Shown here piece by piece: positions 25,639 through 34,606 of a stretch of 64,000 nucleotides of DNA. The stretch spans positions 1-64,000 of the forward strand of contig NZ_PTJA01000011.1 of the NCBI RefSeq assembly GCF_002934545.1. The letters are read 5' to 3'. A model generated the notes under the pieces. It saw only the letters and a program-made list of their open reading frames with translations. It did no database searches and had not been told where the DNA came from. Position numbers and translations under genes: made by a program. The stretch's first letter is position 1. Every line of letters starts with the position of its first letter. This stretch comes from Lacrimispora xylanisolvens (GTDB lineage: Bacteria > Bacillota > Clostridia > Lachnospirales > Lachnospiraceae).

Positions 25639-26457
25639 ATGAAAAGAAAGAAATATGTTGCGGCAGTGTCGCTGCTAACCATTTTAAGTGTGGCGGCACT
25701 TGCAGGGTGCGGAAAAAAGGAAGCGGCATCTGAGAGCAAAGTTAAAAAGATCGTAGTGGGAACCGGCAATTCCTACGAGCCTTATTGCTATCTTGATGAT
25801 AAAGGAAATCTTGCAGGCTATGAATATGAAGTATTAAAAGCAGTGGATGATCTGCTCCCCCAGTACGAATTTGAATATAAAACATCAGATTTCGCCAATG
25901 TGCTGATCTCTCTTGATGCAGGAAAAATCGATCTTGCAGCCCATCAGTATGAGTGGAACAAGGAGCGGGATGAGAAGTATCTCTTTGGAAAGGAGCCTTA
26001 CACCACCTATGTCACATACATCACTGTGGCTGAGAATCATCCGGATATCAAGTCCCTTGATGATTTACAGGGAAAGAAGGTAAAGAGTTCTGCCGGCTCT
26101 AACACATCCTACATACTGGAAACTTATAACAAAGATCATAAGGATAATCCCATAAAGATTGAATATGTCAATAACTCCACAGATGAAGAGACCATAACCG
26201 GACTGTTAAATGGAGTATGGGATGCCACGGTTATGACAAAGAGGGATGCAGATAAGTTAAATAAAAATTATGGAAAGACGGCTCTTAAAGTAACCGGTGA
26301 TCCGGTTCAGACTTCTTCCACCTATTTTGTTTTTTCCAAAAACGACACCGAATTGCAGGGAGCAGTTGACGGGGCATTAAAGCAGTTAAAGAAAGACGGA
26401 AAACTAAAACAGTTATCCATTGATGTAATCGGCGGTGATTATACAGAAAGTGAGTAA
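25639..26457 (+). CDS. TcyJ/TcyK-like sulfur amino-acid ABC binding lipoprotein
   Basis: A lipoprotein (lipobox LAGC, Cys near residue 24) with a family-3 solute-binding fold. The segment VGTGNSYEPYCYLDDKGNL and the following GYEYEVLKAV resemble TcyJ/TcyK of the Bacillus subtilis cystine and S-methylcysteine importer. It heads a four-gene transporter set ordered as in tcyJKLMN. ATG 25639 is better spaced from GAGG than ATG 25627. Likely ligands are cystine, S-alkyl-cysteines or related thioethers, inferred from the operon. Confidence 0.83.
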   Translation: MKRKKYVAAVSLLTILSVAALAGCGKKEAASESKVKKIVVGTGNSYEPYCYLDDKGNLAGYEYEVLKAVDDLLPQYEFEYKTSDFANVLISLDAGKIDLAAHQYEWNKERDEKYLFGKEPYTTYVTYITVAENHPDIKSLDDLQGKKVKSSAGSNTSYILETYNKDHKDNPIKIEYVNNSTDEETITGLLNGVWDATVMTKRDADKLNKNYGKTALKVTGDPVQTSSTYFVFSKNDTELQGAVDGALKQLKKDGKLKQLSIDVIGGDYTESE

Positions 26458-26462
26458 GAGAT

Positions 26463-27197
26463 ATGGGGAAACTGTTTGAATGGAGCCGCTTTTTTGAAAA
26501 TATTCCTAAAATACTTCCATATCTGACGGTGACCTTTTCCATTGTATTTTATGCGACCATCTTCGGAGTCCTTTTGGCGGTATTCATTGTGCTGATCCAG
26601 ATTAAGAAAATACGGGTGCTTTATCAGATCAGTAAGGTCTATATTTCTTTCATGCGGGGCACCCCCATGCTGGTTCAGCTGATGCTTATTTACTACGGCC
26701 TGCCCGCTATCATTGATCCCCTTTTGGGTACCAGTATCAACCGGGACTGGAGTGCAGTTGTGTTTGCTTATGTGACGTTTATTTTAAACCAGGGAGCATT
26801 TCTTTCTGTAATATTTTACAGTGCGGTAACGTCCATCCCCTATGGCCAGACGGAAGCTGGACTCAGCGTAGGTCTGACTCATTATCAGACATTTATAAGA
26901 ATCATACTGCCTCAGATGATACGGGTCGCTCTGCCGCCCTTTGGTTCAGATCTGGTGGGATTGTTTCAGGGATCTTCACTGGTTTTTTTAATCGGTGTCA
27001 CAGATATTATGGGAAGGGCTAAAACAATCGGATCAGCCACGAAGCATGTTTTGGAAGCATATGTGTTTGATGTAATCATTTATATCATAATCAGTCTGGC
27101 AGTCCGGCTGTTGTTCTGGTACTTAAACAAAAGGCTGGATTACACAAATGGAAGAAAAACAGGCGGAAAAGAGGGAATTCCATGGATTTCAACATAA
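26463..27197 (+). CDS. Sulfur amino-acid ABC permease 1 (TcyL-like)
   Basis: A 244-aa membrane subunit of the amino-acid ABC family. Markers are MRGTPMLVQLMLIYYGLP near residue 60 and an EAA-type loop at VTSIPYGQTEAGLSVGL. It begins 5 bases after the binding protein and overlaps the next permease by 16 bases. The two permeases would form a heterodimer. Confidence 0.88.
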   Translation: MGKLFEWSRFFENIPKILPYLTVTFSIVFYATIFGVLLAVFIVLIQIKKIRVLYQISKVYISFMRGTPMLVQLMLIYYGLPAIIDPLLGTSINRDWSAVVFAYVTFILNQGAFLSVIFYSAVTSIPYGQTEAGLSVGLTHYQTFIRIILPQMIRVALPPFGSDLVGLFQGSSLVFLIGVTDIMGRAKTIGSATKHVLEAYVFDVIIYIIISLAVRLLFWYLNKRLDYTNGRKTGGKEGIPWIST

Positions 27198-27892
27198 ATA
27201 ACTTTGCGGAAAGCTTTATTTACGGAATAAAATATTTCCCCAATACTCTGCGCCTGGTGTTTATTCCCCTTAGTGTGGGTCTGGTACTTGGAACGGTGGC
27301 AGCCCTGATACGGGTTTATAAAGTACCGGTGCTTTGTAAAATCCTTGCTTTCGTGATTACGGTATATCAGGGAGTACCAATTATCGTAGCGCTGATGATA
27401 TACAATTTGATTTTTATGATGAAATATAATGATTTGGCAGCATTCCTGCATTTAAAAGGAACAATTGCAGATGTAGATCAGATCTGGATCGGAATATTCG
27501 CCCTCAGTCTGACGGCAATATGTTCCGTATCAGAAGCCATAAGAGGGGCTCTGCTATCCATCGATAAAGGGCAGGATGAAGCCGGATATTCGGTAGGTCT
27601 GACAAAGATACAGACGATTTACCGGATTATCCTTCCCCAGATGATACCCATTGCAATTCCAATGCTTACCAATCATGTGGTTGGGTTAATTAAGGCATCT
27701 TCCGTAGTCATGGCAATCGGGATTATTGAAATCGTTGCGGGAGCTACGATTCCAAGCTCAAGAACCTATTCGTTTTTTGAGGGGTATGTGGCGGCTGCGC
27801 TGATATACTGGATATTTACAGTCATGATTGAATATTTAGCAAAAATATTGAGAAAGCATACCGGAAGATTCAGGAGGAATCTTTATGATTGA
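27182..27892 (+). CDS. Sulfur amino-acid ABC permease 2 (TcyM-like)
   Basis: A 236-aa second permease. Markers are [20 protein letters not shown] and the loop [17 protein letters not shown]. It overlaps both neighbours slightly, as expected for translational coupling, and acts with the ATPase at 27885. Confidence 0.88.
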   Translation: MDFNINNFAESFIYGIKYFPNTLRLVFIPLSVGLVLGTVAALIRVYKVPVLCKILAFVITVYQGVPIIVALMIYNLIFMMKYNDLAAFLHLKGTIADVDQIWIGIFALSLTAICSVSEAIRGALLSIDKGQDEAGYSVGLTKIQTIYRIILPQMIPIAIPMLTNHVVGLIKASSVVMAIGIIEIVAGATIPSSRTYSFFEGYVAAALIYWIFTVMIEYLAKILRKHTGRFRRNLYD

Positions 27893-28640
27893 AGTGAAGC
27901 ATGTGAAAAAAGTATTTGGCAAACTGGAAGTTCTAAAGGATGTTTCTGTTGAGGTAAAAGATGGTGAGGTGGTAGTAATCCTGGGACCAAGTGGTTCTGG
28001 GAAAACCACACTGCTGCGCTGTATTAATTTTCTTGAGAATGCTGACAGCGGGGAACTTACTGTTGGAGATATCCAGGTTGACTTTAAAAAAGCCTCAAAA
28101 AAAGAGATTCTTGCCATAAGAAGAAAAACTTCCTTTGTTTTTCAAAACTACAATTTATTTGCAAATAAAACCGCAATTGAAAATGTAATGGAAGGGCTGG
28201 TAACAGCAAGACGTGTACCAAAGGATATTGCGCAGAAGCGGGCAAAGGAAGCGTTAAACTGGGTAGGGCTGTCAGATAAATATGATTATTATCCTTCCCA
28301 GCTATCCGGAGGCCAGCAGCAGCGTGTTGGTATCGCCAGGGCATTTGTCCTGGATCCGGAAGTAATTCTCTTTGACGAGCCCACATCCGCCCTTGACCCG
28401 GAACTTGTGGGGGAGACACTTGAGATTATTAAAAAAGTGGCTGAAAAGGGAATTACCATGATTGTGGTGACTCATGAAATGTCGTTTGCTCAGGAGGTGG
28501 CTGACAAGGTCATCTTTATGGATGGCGGTGTTGTAGTAGAGGAAGGACCTCCAGAGGAAATCTTTACAAACCCAAAAGAAGAGAGGACAAAACAGTTTTT
28601 ATCCAGAATCATCTCACTGGAACCCACTTATTCCATATAG
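27885..28640 (+). CDS. Sulfur amino-acid ABC ATP-binding protein (TcyN-like)
   Basis: A 251-aa ATPase with Walker [11 protein letters not shown]-loop [11 protein letters not shown], signature [12 protein letters not shown], Walker [15 protein letters not shown] and switch H in VTHEM. The start overlaps the permease end and follows AGGAGGA. It completes the TcyJLMN-like importer inside the nitrogenase-like operon. Confidence 0.9.
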   Translation: MIEVKHVKKVFGKLEVLKDVSVEVKDGEVVVILGPSGSGKTTLLRCINFLENADSGELTVGDIQVDFKKASKKEILAIRRKTSFVFQNYNLFANKTAIENVMEGLVTARRVPKDIAQKRAKEALNWVGLSDKYDYYPSQLSGGQQQRVGIARAFVLDPEVILFDEPTSALDPELVGETLEIIKKVAEKGITMIVVTHEMSFAQEVADKVIFMDGGVVVEEGPPEEIFTNPKEERTKQFLSRIISLEPTYSI

Positions 28641-28678
28641 TGGCGGGAAAAGTACCTGCCGAAAGAAAGGAGATATAA

Positions 28679-29791
28679 ATGCTGCAGATTAAAACCCCTG
28701 ATATTTATATAAGTGAACCCGGCGCCATAGAATTCCTTGGCTCTTATGTCTCAGAATATGGAAAGCAGGCACTCATTATCTGGTCGAAAACTGCCAGAGA
28801 GGTTACGAAGGAAGCTGTGACGGAAAGCCTGGAGTCACAATCCATTGAACTCACAGAGTATTTGTTCGAAGGTTATCCCACTCTGGAAAAAGCAGGCGAA
28901 CTGGCAGAACTGGCAAAAGAGAATGATATTACGGTATTCATAGCCATAGGCGGAGGTAAAGTCATGGATGTAACAAAAGCTGCCGGAGATCTGGCCAATA
29001 TACCAGTCGTATCAGTCCCCACAATTGCTGCTACCTGTGCGGCCTGGGCAGCGTTATCTGTTCTTTATACAGACGAAGGTAATTTTGATCAGTTCTGGCG
29101 TAATAATCATTCCCCCAAAGCAGTAATTGCAGATACGAATATTTTAGCCGGTGCCCCCAGCCGGTATTTAAGGGCTGGCATTGTTGATACCCTTGCAAAA
29201 TGGTATGAGACAACAGTTTCTTATGACAGCAAAATCCTTGACTTTTCCTACATAAATTCCATTAATACTGCACGGCTGGCATTTGAGTTTCTGAAAGAAT
29301 ACGGAACAGTAGTAATAAAAAATGCAGAGGAAAATATCATTGATGAATACACCGTTAAGACTGTAGATGCAATCATTTTTCTTGCAGGAAATGTAGGAAG
29401 CTATGTGGGAGAAAAAGCATTTTCAGGATTTGCCCATCCCTTTTACCACTCATCCCGTATCATTAAAGAGACCAGAGATACGCTGCATGGGGAATTGGTG
29501 GCGTTTGGGCTGATCATGCAGGCTATACTGGAACGAAAGAGTGAGGCTGAAATTGCTGAAATTGTATCAAGATTCCAGGAATTAAAGGTTGCATTCACCC
29601 TGGAGGAAATCGGCATATCCGAGCAGACCGAAGAAAAGCTGCAGATCATATCGGACAGAATATATGAGTTATTTGGTGGCATTCGTATACTGGCAGATTA
29701 TGAGGATGAGCGGGCACTGATTGAAGCAGCCTATCAGGCTGATGGATATGTGAAAAAGTATGGAAGGGAGGGGGCATATGCCAATGGTTAG
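28679..29791 (+). CDS. Iron-containing alcohol dehydrogenase family oxidoreductase (GldA/HcxA-like)
   Basis: A 370-aa NAD(P)-dependent dehydrogenase of the glycerol-dehydrogenase branch. The nucleotide loop is IAIGGGKVMDVTKA, and PTIAATCAAWAALSVLYT is the family segment. Metal ligands would be Asp in AGIVDTLAKWYE and His in SGFAHPFYH and TLHGELVAFG. In E. coli the related HcxA (YbdH), a 2-oxoacid reductase, lies beside the methionine aminotransferase YbdL. Here an aminotransferase also follows, so reduction of a sulfur-containing 2-oxoacid is a reasonable guess. Substrate is unproven. Confidence 0.82.
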   Translation: MLQIKTPDIYISEPGAIEFLGSYVSEYGKQALIIWSKTAREVTKEAVTESLESQSIELTEYLFEGYPTLEKAGELAELAKENDITVFIAIGGGKVMDVTKAAGDLANIPVVSVPTIAATCAAWAALSVLYTDEGNFDQFWRNNHSPKAVIADTNILAGAPSRYLRAGIVDTLAKWYETTVSYDSKILDFSYINSINTARLAFEFLKEYGTVVIKNAEENIIDEYTVKTVDAIIFLAGNVGSYVGEKAFSGFAHPFYHSSRIIKETRDTLHGELVAFGLIMQAILERKSEAEIAEIVSRFQELKVAFTLEEIGISEQTEEKLQIISDRIYELFGGIRILADYEDERALIEAAYQADGYVKKYGREGAYANG

Positions 29792-30902
29792 GGAACGGTC
29801 CGGAGTGGATAAAATAGCTCCATATCAGGCTGCCAAGTCACTGGAATCAATAAAAAGGGAGTATGGTCTTAGTCAGGTTATAAAGCTTGCCGGTAATGAA
29901 AATCGTATGGGCTGTTCTGCCAGAGTGGGAGAAGTGTTAAATCAGCTGAATAGCCAGTTTGCTTTTTATCCGGATCCCAACTGTACCATATTAAGAGAAC
30001 GGTTAAGCACCCTTCATCATGTGTCATCTGAAAATCTGATTTTTGGGAACGGCTCCTTTGAACTGATTTCGCTGGCAGCACATGCGTTTCTGGGAGAAGG
30101 GGAGGAGTCAGTGATACCGGATCCATCCTTTGGCTGGTATCGTAATGTTACGCTGCAGATGAATGGAACGCCTGTTATGGTACCTTTAAAGGATTTTACC
30201 ATTGACACAGGCCGGATTTTAGAGATCATTAGTGAAAGAACAAAGATCATCTGGATCTGTAATCCCAATAATCCAACGGGAACCATTTTAGCCGAAGATC
30301 AGCTGAATGATTTTATTAACAGGGTTCCTAAGCATGTACTGATAGTCCTTGATGAGGCTTATATCGATTTTACCGAAGAACCATATTTCAATACCATTGA
30401 TTTAATTAAGGAGCATAAAAATATAATCCTGCTCCGCACGTTTTCAAAGCTGTATGGCCTGGCGTCCTTTCGTATTGGATACGGAATTGGAGATAAGGAA
30501 TTAATTGAACGGATCAACAGGGTAAGAAGTCCCATCAATGTGAATTTTTCCGCGCAGAAGGCGGCTGAGGTAAGCCTTGATGATGAGGCGTTTAAAAATT
30601 CTGTCCTGGATAATAACAGAAAAGGTCTCAATCTGTATTATACAGAGCTGGAGAAACTGGGTTTTCCCTATATCCGGTCCAACGGCAATTTTTTACTCAT
30701 TCAAACAGGAAAAGAGCCAGTAGACAACACGTTTTTGCAAAATGGAATTATTGTCAGAAATGCCGGTGAGTTTGGGCTTGATGGCTGGATCCGCGTCTCA
30801 GTGGGGACATACGAGGAGAATGAAAAAGTAATTGAAGTACTGAAAACAATAGCAGAGAGGCAGACTGGCAGGAGGAAAAACGATTATGAAACAGGGATTT
30901 AG
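29778..30902 (+). CDS. HisC-like class I/II PLP-dependent aminotransferase
   Basis: A 374-aa aminotransferase resembling histidinol-phosphate aminotransferase. Markers are the PLP-binding DEAYIDF, the Schiff-base lysine in RTFSKLYGLASFRIGYGIG and the C-terminal arginine region GWIRVSVG. No other histidine genes are present, so a role in his biosynthesis is unlikely. In this operon it probably transaminates a sulfur amino acid or its oxoacid. ATG 29778 follows GGAGGGGG and overlaps the dehydrogenase gene; ATG 29760 is an alternative. Confidence 0.82.
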   Translation: MPMVRERSGVDKIAPYQAAKSLESIKREYGLSQVIKLAGNENRMGCSARVGEVLNQLNSQFAFYPDPNCTILRERLSTLHHVSSENLIFGNGSFELISLAAHAFLGEGEESVIPDPSFGWYRNVTLQMNGTPVMVPLKDFTIDTGRILEIISERTKIIWICNPNNPTGTILAEDQLNDFINRVPKHVLIVLDEAYIDFTEEPYFNTIDLIKEHKNIILLRTFSKLYGLASFRIGYGIGDKELIERINRVRSPINVNFSAQKAAEVSLDDEAFKNSVLDNNRKGLNLYYTELEKLGFPYIRSNGNFLLIQTGKEPVDNTFLQNGIIVRNAGEFGLDGWIRVSVGTYEENEKVIEVLKTIAERQTGRRKNDYETGI

Positions 30903-31914
30903 AAATGGACTTTTGGGAGTTATGACGGCCCTGCTGGCAGTAGGACTAACTGGCTGCAAAACTGCTTCTTCTGAATCGGTACCGGCCTCTTCGGAAAAGA
31001 TTCACCTCCGCTATGGAATTACCGGGTGGAAAAACCACGAAGCATTATTAAAGGCAGCAGGACTGGATGATTTTAAAGGATATGACGTAGAATACTTTGT
31101 TTTTCAGGGAGGGAATCTCTGCATGGAGGCATTGGCTGCCGATCAGATTGATTTTACAGGTACCAGTGAAATTCCCCCTATATCTGCCTCCATGGCACAA
31201 AACGGCGGTAATTTTAAAATTGTATTGATTAACAGCAGCAGTCCGCAGAATCAGGAAGTAGTTGCTCTGGAAAAATCGGGGATAAAGTCAATTGCTGATC
31301 TGAAAGGAAAGAAGGTGGGCTATATTAAAAATACAACGGCTCATTATTTCCTGAATGAAATGTTAAAAAAGGAAGGGCTTTCCTGGAAGGATATTGAACC
31401 AGTTGAAATAACAACTGCCGATGGTGTCACCGCTTTAACAGGAGGTCAGATTGATGCATTTGCCAGCTATGGAAACTCTATTAACGCTTCAAAAGCCAAT
31501 GGTGCAGTTACAATTGCTTCTGCAGTTAATATTCTGTCCGGTAACTTCCCTTTTGAGATATCAGATGCTGTGTTAAAAGATGAAGCAAAAGTGGGGGCAA
31601 TTGCAGACTACTTTGCAAGAGTGCAATAGAGTTACGAATGGGCAGAGGGTCACCTGAAAGAGTGGGCTGAAATTCAGGCGGAGCCAACCGGAAATACATA
31701 CGATGAGGCTTATGATCTTTTAAAGAGAACCTATGATGACAGAGGTTATTTATATCATTTTGTGGGAATTGACGATCAGGTGGTGCATTCAGAACAAAGC
31801 GTTGCAGATTCCTTTTATGAGCTGAACGTACTGGATCAAAAGGTTGATGTGTCATCATTCTACGAAAAATCATTTTATGAGAAATATAAGAAGGCGCTGG
31901 CAGATTTAAAATAA
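30886..31914 (+). pseudogene. Sulfonate-type ABC binding lipoprotein interrupted by an in-frame TAG
   Basis: The frame starts with a lipoprotein signal (lipobox LTGC) and an SsuA/TauA-like fold (GITGWKNHEALLKAAGL, ALAADQIDFTGTSEIPP). After 247 codons it meets TAG at 31627-31629. The same frame then continues open for 94 codons (SYEWAEGHLKEWAEIQ, YLYHFVGIDDQ) to TAA at 31912. The total of 342 aa is the normal family length, so one nonsense codon breaks an otherwise intact gene. Options are a recent inactivating mutation, suppression or readthrough of the amber codon, or a sequence error. The permease and ATPase after it are intact. Confidence 0.85.
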
Positions 31915-31928
31915 AACGGAGAGTGAAT

Positions 31929-32696
31929 ATGGACTGGAAAAAGACAGGAAACCTACTTAAGCCGCTGGTCCCTTGGCTGATACCGGCGCTGATTCTTATT
32001 TTGTGGTATCTGACGACGCTGCCAGGCATGAATAATACACTGATGCCATCACCAGATAAAGTTTTAAAACGCACGGTGGATATGATTGGAAACGGACAGC
32101 TTTTAGAATATATAACGGTCAGTGCAGGACGTGCGGGAAAAGGACTTTTGCTTGGCGGGTTAATCGGACTTTTACTTGCATTTATGACAGGATTAAACCG
32201 AGGATTGGACTTAACGCTTAACACAACCATTCAAATGCTTCGGACGATTCCGGTTCTTGCCGCCATATCATTAATGATTATCTGGTTTGGAATAGGCGAA
32301 AGAGTCAAAGTTTATATGGTTGCTTTCGGTGTGTTTTTTCCAATCTACATCAATACCTATCATGGTATTAAGACAATTGATAAAGGACTAATGGAAATGG
32401 GAAGGGTTTACGGTTTTTCAAAAGTTAAAATATTTACTGAAATTATCCTCCCTGGAGCGCTTCCTTCCATTTTAGTCGGCTTTAAGCTATCCCTTGGAAC
32501 CATGTGGCTTTTACTGATTGCATCAGAGCAGATAGCTACTGATGCCGGAATCGGTTATATGGCAATGTCTGCGCGGGAACTGATGCAGATGGATAAGATA
32601 CTTCTTTCCATTATTTTATATGCCATACTGGGAAAACTGTCTGATGCTGCAGCAGGATTCCTGGACCGGAAACTCATTCGCTGGAGGGAAGTATAA
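31929..32696 (+). CDS. Sulfonate-type ABC transporter permease (SsuC/TauC-like)
   Basis: A 255-aa permease of the nitrate/sulfonate/taurine family. It has about six hydrophobic segments and the family loop GRVYGFSKVKIFTEIILPGALPS split across residues 150-175. The start ATG 31929 is spaced from GGAG; GTG 31923 is possible. It works with the ATPase 3 bases downstream and the broken binding protein upstream. Alkanesulfonates or sulfate esters are likely substrates. Confidence 0.87.
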   Translation: MDWKKTGNLLKPLVPWLIPALILILWYLTTLPGMNNTLMPSPDKVLKRTVDMIGNGQLLEYITVSAGRAGKGLLLGGLIGLLLAFMTGLNRGLDLTLNTTIQMLRTIPVLAAISLMIIWFGIGERVKVYMVAFGVFFPIYINTYHGIKTIDKGLMEMGRVYGFSKVKIFTEIILPGALPSILVGFKLSLGTMWLLLIASEQIATDAGIGYMAMSARELMQMDKILLSIILYAILGKLSDAAAGFLDRKLIRWREV

Positions 32697-32699
32697 AAC

Positions 32700-33452
32700 A
32701 TGGAAGAAAAGCAAAATGGATATGGAATTAAAATAGAGAATTTATCAAAAAACTATGGACCTTTAATAATTCTTAATGACATTAATTTAGAGATAAAACC
32801 AGGAGAATTTGTCGCAATTGTAGGCAAAAGCGGCTGTGGAAAAAGTACGCTTTTACGGCTCATTGAAGGTCTGGAGGTTCCTTCTGATGGGAGTATTACA
32901 GTCAATGGTGTGACAAAAGCAGGAGTGGACAGCAACATTCGGTTTGTGTTTCAGGAACCAAGGCTTCTTCCCTGGAAGAAAGTGTCAGAAAACGTTCGCC
33001 TTGGAAGCTACGGGCATACCCCGGAATTAACGAAAAGGGCTTTAAGCAGTGTGGGACTAATGGATAAGAGTGACTGCTGGCCCCATGTCTTAAGCGGAGG
33101 TCAGAGGCAGCGTGTTTCACTGGCAAGAGCTCTTGCCGGTCAGCCGAAGGTACTTCTTCTTGATGAGCCCCTGGGGGCATTGGATGCGCTCACAAGGCTG
33201 GATATGCAGCAGCTCATTGAAAAGCTATGGAAAGAACTTGGGTTTACGGCAATTATTGTGACCCACGATGTTGGAGAAGCAGTGAAACTGGCTGATCGTG
33301 TTATAATCATTGATGAACATAAAGTCAGGCAGGATATAAAAATCCAGCTGCCTCGTCCAAGAGTTACCGGTAATGACAGCAGCTATTATGAAAAAATTAT
33401 TCTCTCCCATATTATGAACGAAGATGAGACGTCAAAAGATTATTCCATCTAA
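32700..33452 (+). CDS. Sulfonate-type ABC ATP-binding protein (SsuB/TauB-like)
   Basis: A 250-aa ATPase with Walker A GKSGCGKST, Q-loop FVFQEPRLLPW (the LLPW form is typical of the nitrate/sulfonate family), signature LSGGQRQRVSLA and Walker B VLLLDEPLGALDA. It is the last gene of the operon and is followed at once by a terminator. Confidence 0.9.
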   Translation: MEEKQNGYGIKIENLSKNYGPLIILNDINLEIKPGEFVAIVGKSGCGKSTLLRLIEGLEVPSDGSITVNGVTKAGVDSNIRFVFQEPRLLPWKKVSENVRLGSYGHTPELTKRALSSVGLMDKSDCWPHVLSGGQRQRVSLARALAGQPKVLLLDEPLGALDALTRLDMQQLIEKLWKELGFTAIIVTHDVGEAVKLADRVIIIDEHKVRQDIKIQLPRPRVTGNDSSYYEKIILSHIMNEDETSKDYSI

Positions 33453-33460
33453 AAAAGGAA

Positions 33461-33511
33461 CGGAGGTAAACGATACTCGTATAGAAAGGGTAAGGTTTAC
33501 CTCTGTTTTTT
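33461..33511 (+). terminator. Terminator of the nitrogenase-like sulfur operon
   Basis: GGAGGTAAAC pairs with GTTTACCTC (about 33462-33470 with 33495-33503), followed by TTTTTTATT. The A-rich left flank makes it usable from the opposite side, ending the pdaA-type gene. Confidence 0.8.
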
Positions 33512-34370
33512 ATTGTTGTGAACACAGTTCATCTAAAGACTTAAACTGATACCCCATCTCTTCCCATTTAGTCAGCAGTTCATCAAGAATCTGTGCATTG
33601 GTACTGGAAGTGCTGTGCAAAAGAACGATAGCACCGGGATGAATCCGTCCTAACAGTTTTTTAAAGGCTTCTTCCTTTGTAGGCTGCTTATCCTGATACC
33701 AGTCCACGTAAGCCAGGCTCCAGAAAAAGGTTTTATATCCCATATCCTTTGCCATCTGAAGATTGGATTCACTGTATTTGCCCTGCGGCGGGCGGTAATA
33801 CTTTTTCATCTTCTGACCGGTGGTCTGTTCAAACAAAGTTTCTAAGTCCCCCAGCTCTTTTTCAAAAGATTCCTTAGAACTCATCTTTGACATATCCGGA
33901 TGATGATAGGTGTGGTTACCAACTGTATGACCTTCCGCAATCATCCGCTTAACCAGTTCTGGTGCAGTTTCTATGTAGTTGCCCACAACGAAGAAGGTTG
34001 CAGGTGCGTGATGCTTTTTCAGTGCATCTAAGATCGCAGCAGTATTTCCGTTTTCATATCCGGCGTCAAAGGTGAGATATAAAACCTTATCCTGGGTTTT
34101 TTGTGCATAATAGGCATTAAACTGCTTTAAATAATCCATGGTGGCATTGGCAACAGGAGGCTGCCCTTCCTGCTGGAAGCTTAATCCCCAGTTTCCTTCT
34201 GCAGCAGTTTCCACAGCGCGATGATGTTCCATCAGCATAGCTCCCAGACGCCCGGCAAAAAAGGCACATAAAAGGAACAGAAATATCTTCAGGCCTTTCT
34301 TTCCATTTTCCGGCGAAATGGAAAATGTTCTGATTTTCTCCGCCAGTCTTAATCGGTTAAACCATTTCAT
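33510..34370 (-). CDS. pdaA: PdaA-like polysaccharide deacetylase
   Basis: A 286-aa membrane-anchored NodB-fold deacetylase. In Bacillus, PdaA removes acetyl groups from muramic acid so that cortex muramic-delta-lactam can form in spores. An N-terminal hydrophobic segment at about 28-48 anchors it. Motifs are TFDAGYENGN (the PdaA form of motif 1), the zinc pair HTYHHPDM, RPPQGKYSE and the ends FWSLAYVDWYQ and HPGAIVLLHS, all close to Bacillus PdaA. It faces the sulfur operon and shares its terminator region. It points to a spore-former. Confidence 0.87.
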   Translation of the reverse strand: MKWFNRLRLAEKIRTFSISPENGKKGLKIFLFLLCAFFAGRLGAMLMEHHRAVETAAEGNWGLSFQQEGQPPVANATMDYLKQFNAYYAQKTQDKVLYLTFDAGYENGNTAAILDALKKHHAPATFFVVGNYIETAPELVKRMIAEGHTVGNHTYHHPDMSKMSSKESFEKELGDLETLFEQTTGQKMKKYYRPPQGKYSESNLQMAKDMGYKTFFWSLAYVDWYQDKQPTKEEAFKKLLGRIHPGAIVLLHSTSSTNAQILDELLTKWEEMGYQFKSLDELCSQQ

Positions 34371-34606
34371 AGTAATACTCCGTCGAATCCATTTGTTTCA
34401 ATATATGACGGAGTTTCGGGAATATATGCTGGAGGATTAACGTTCAGACCATTTTTCGTTTCTGTAAAAATTACAGACGGCAATCCGGTTCAGGTTAAAA
34501 TCACTGGTGAAGCTGTGACAGTTTTCAAAACAGAACTGGTTCTATAATAATAGAAAAAAGGATTTCTGTCCTCTGTTTTACAATAGGACAAAAATCCTTT
34601 TTATAC
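34371..34606. other. Intergenic region with hairpin and open, start-less frame
   Basis: ACTCCGTC (about 34377-34384) and GACGGAGT (about 34408-34415) form a perfect 8-bp inverted repeat just upstream of the minus-strand pdaA-type gene. On the plus strand an open frame with no ATG runs through to TAA at 34545-34547. It reads like protein (for example FFVSVKITDGNPVQVKITGE), so it may be the tail of a lost gene. I recognise no family. Confidence 0.3.
34553..34601 (-). terminator. Terminator of the carbamate kinase gene
   Basis: Read on the minus strand, AAAAAGGATTTTTGTCCTAT pairs with AGGACAGAAATCCTTTTTTC. A long stem with A/T tracts lies on both sides, immediately after the stop codon of the gene. 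Confidence 0.8.

Noticed and set aside
29760-30902. HisC as part of a histidine biosynthesis operon
   Set aside because: No other his gene is near; the gene overlaps a dehydrogenase and a sulfonate-binding gene, so a sulfur amino-acid role is more likely.
31627-31629. Selenocysteine or confirmed pyrrolysine codon
   Set aside because: The codon is TAG, not TGA, so not selenocysteine. Nothing in the window supports pyrrolysine, and the family does not need it.
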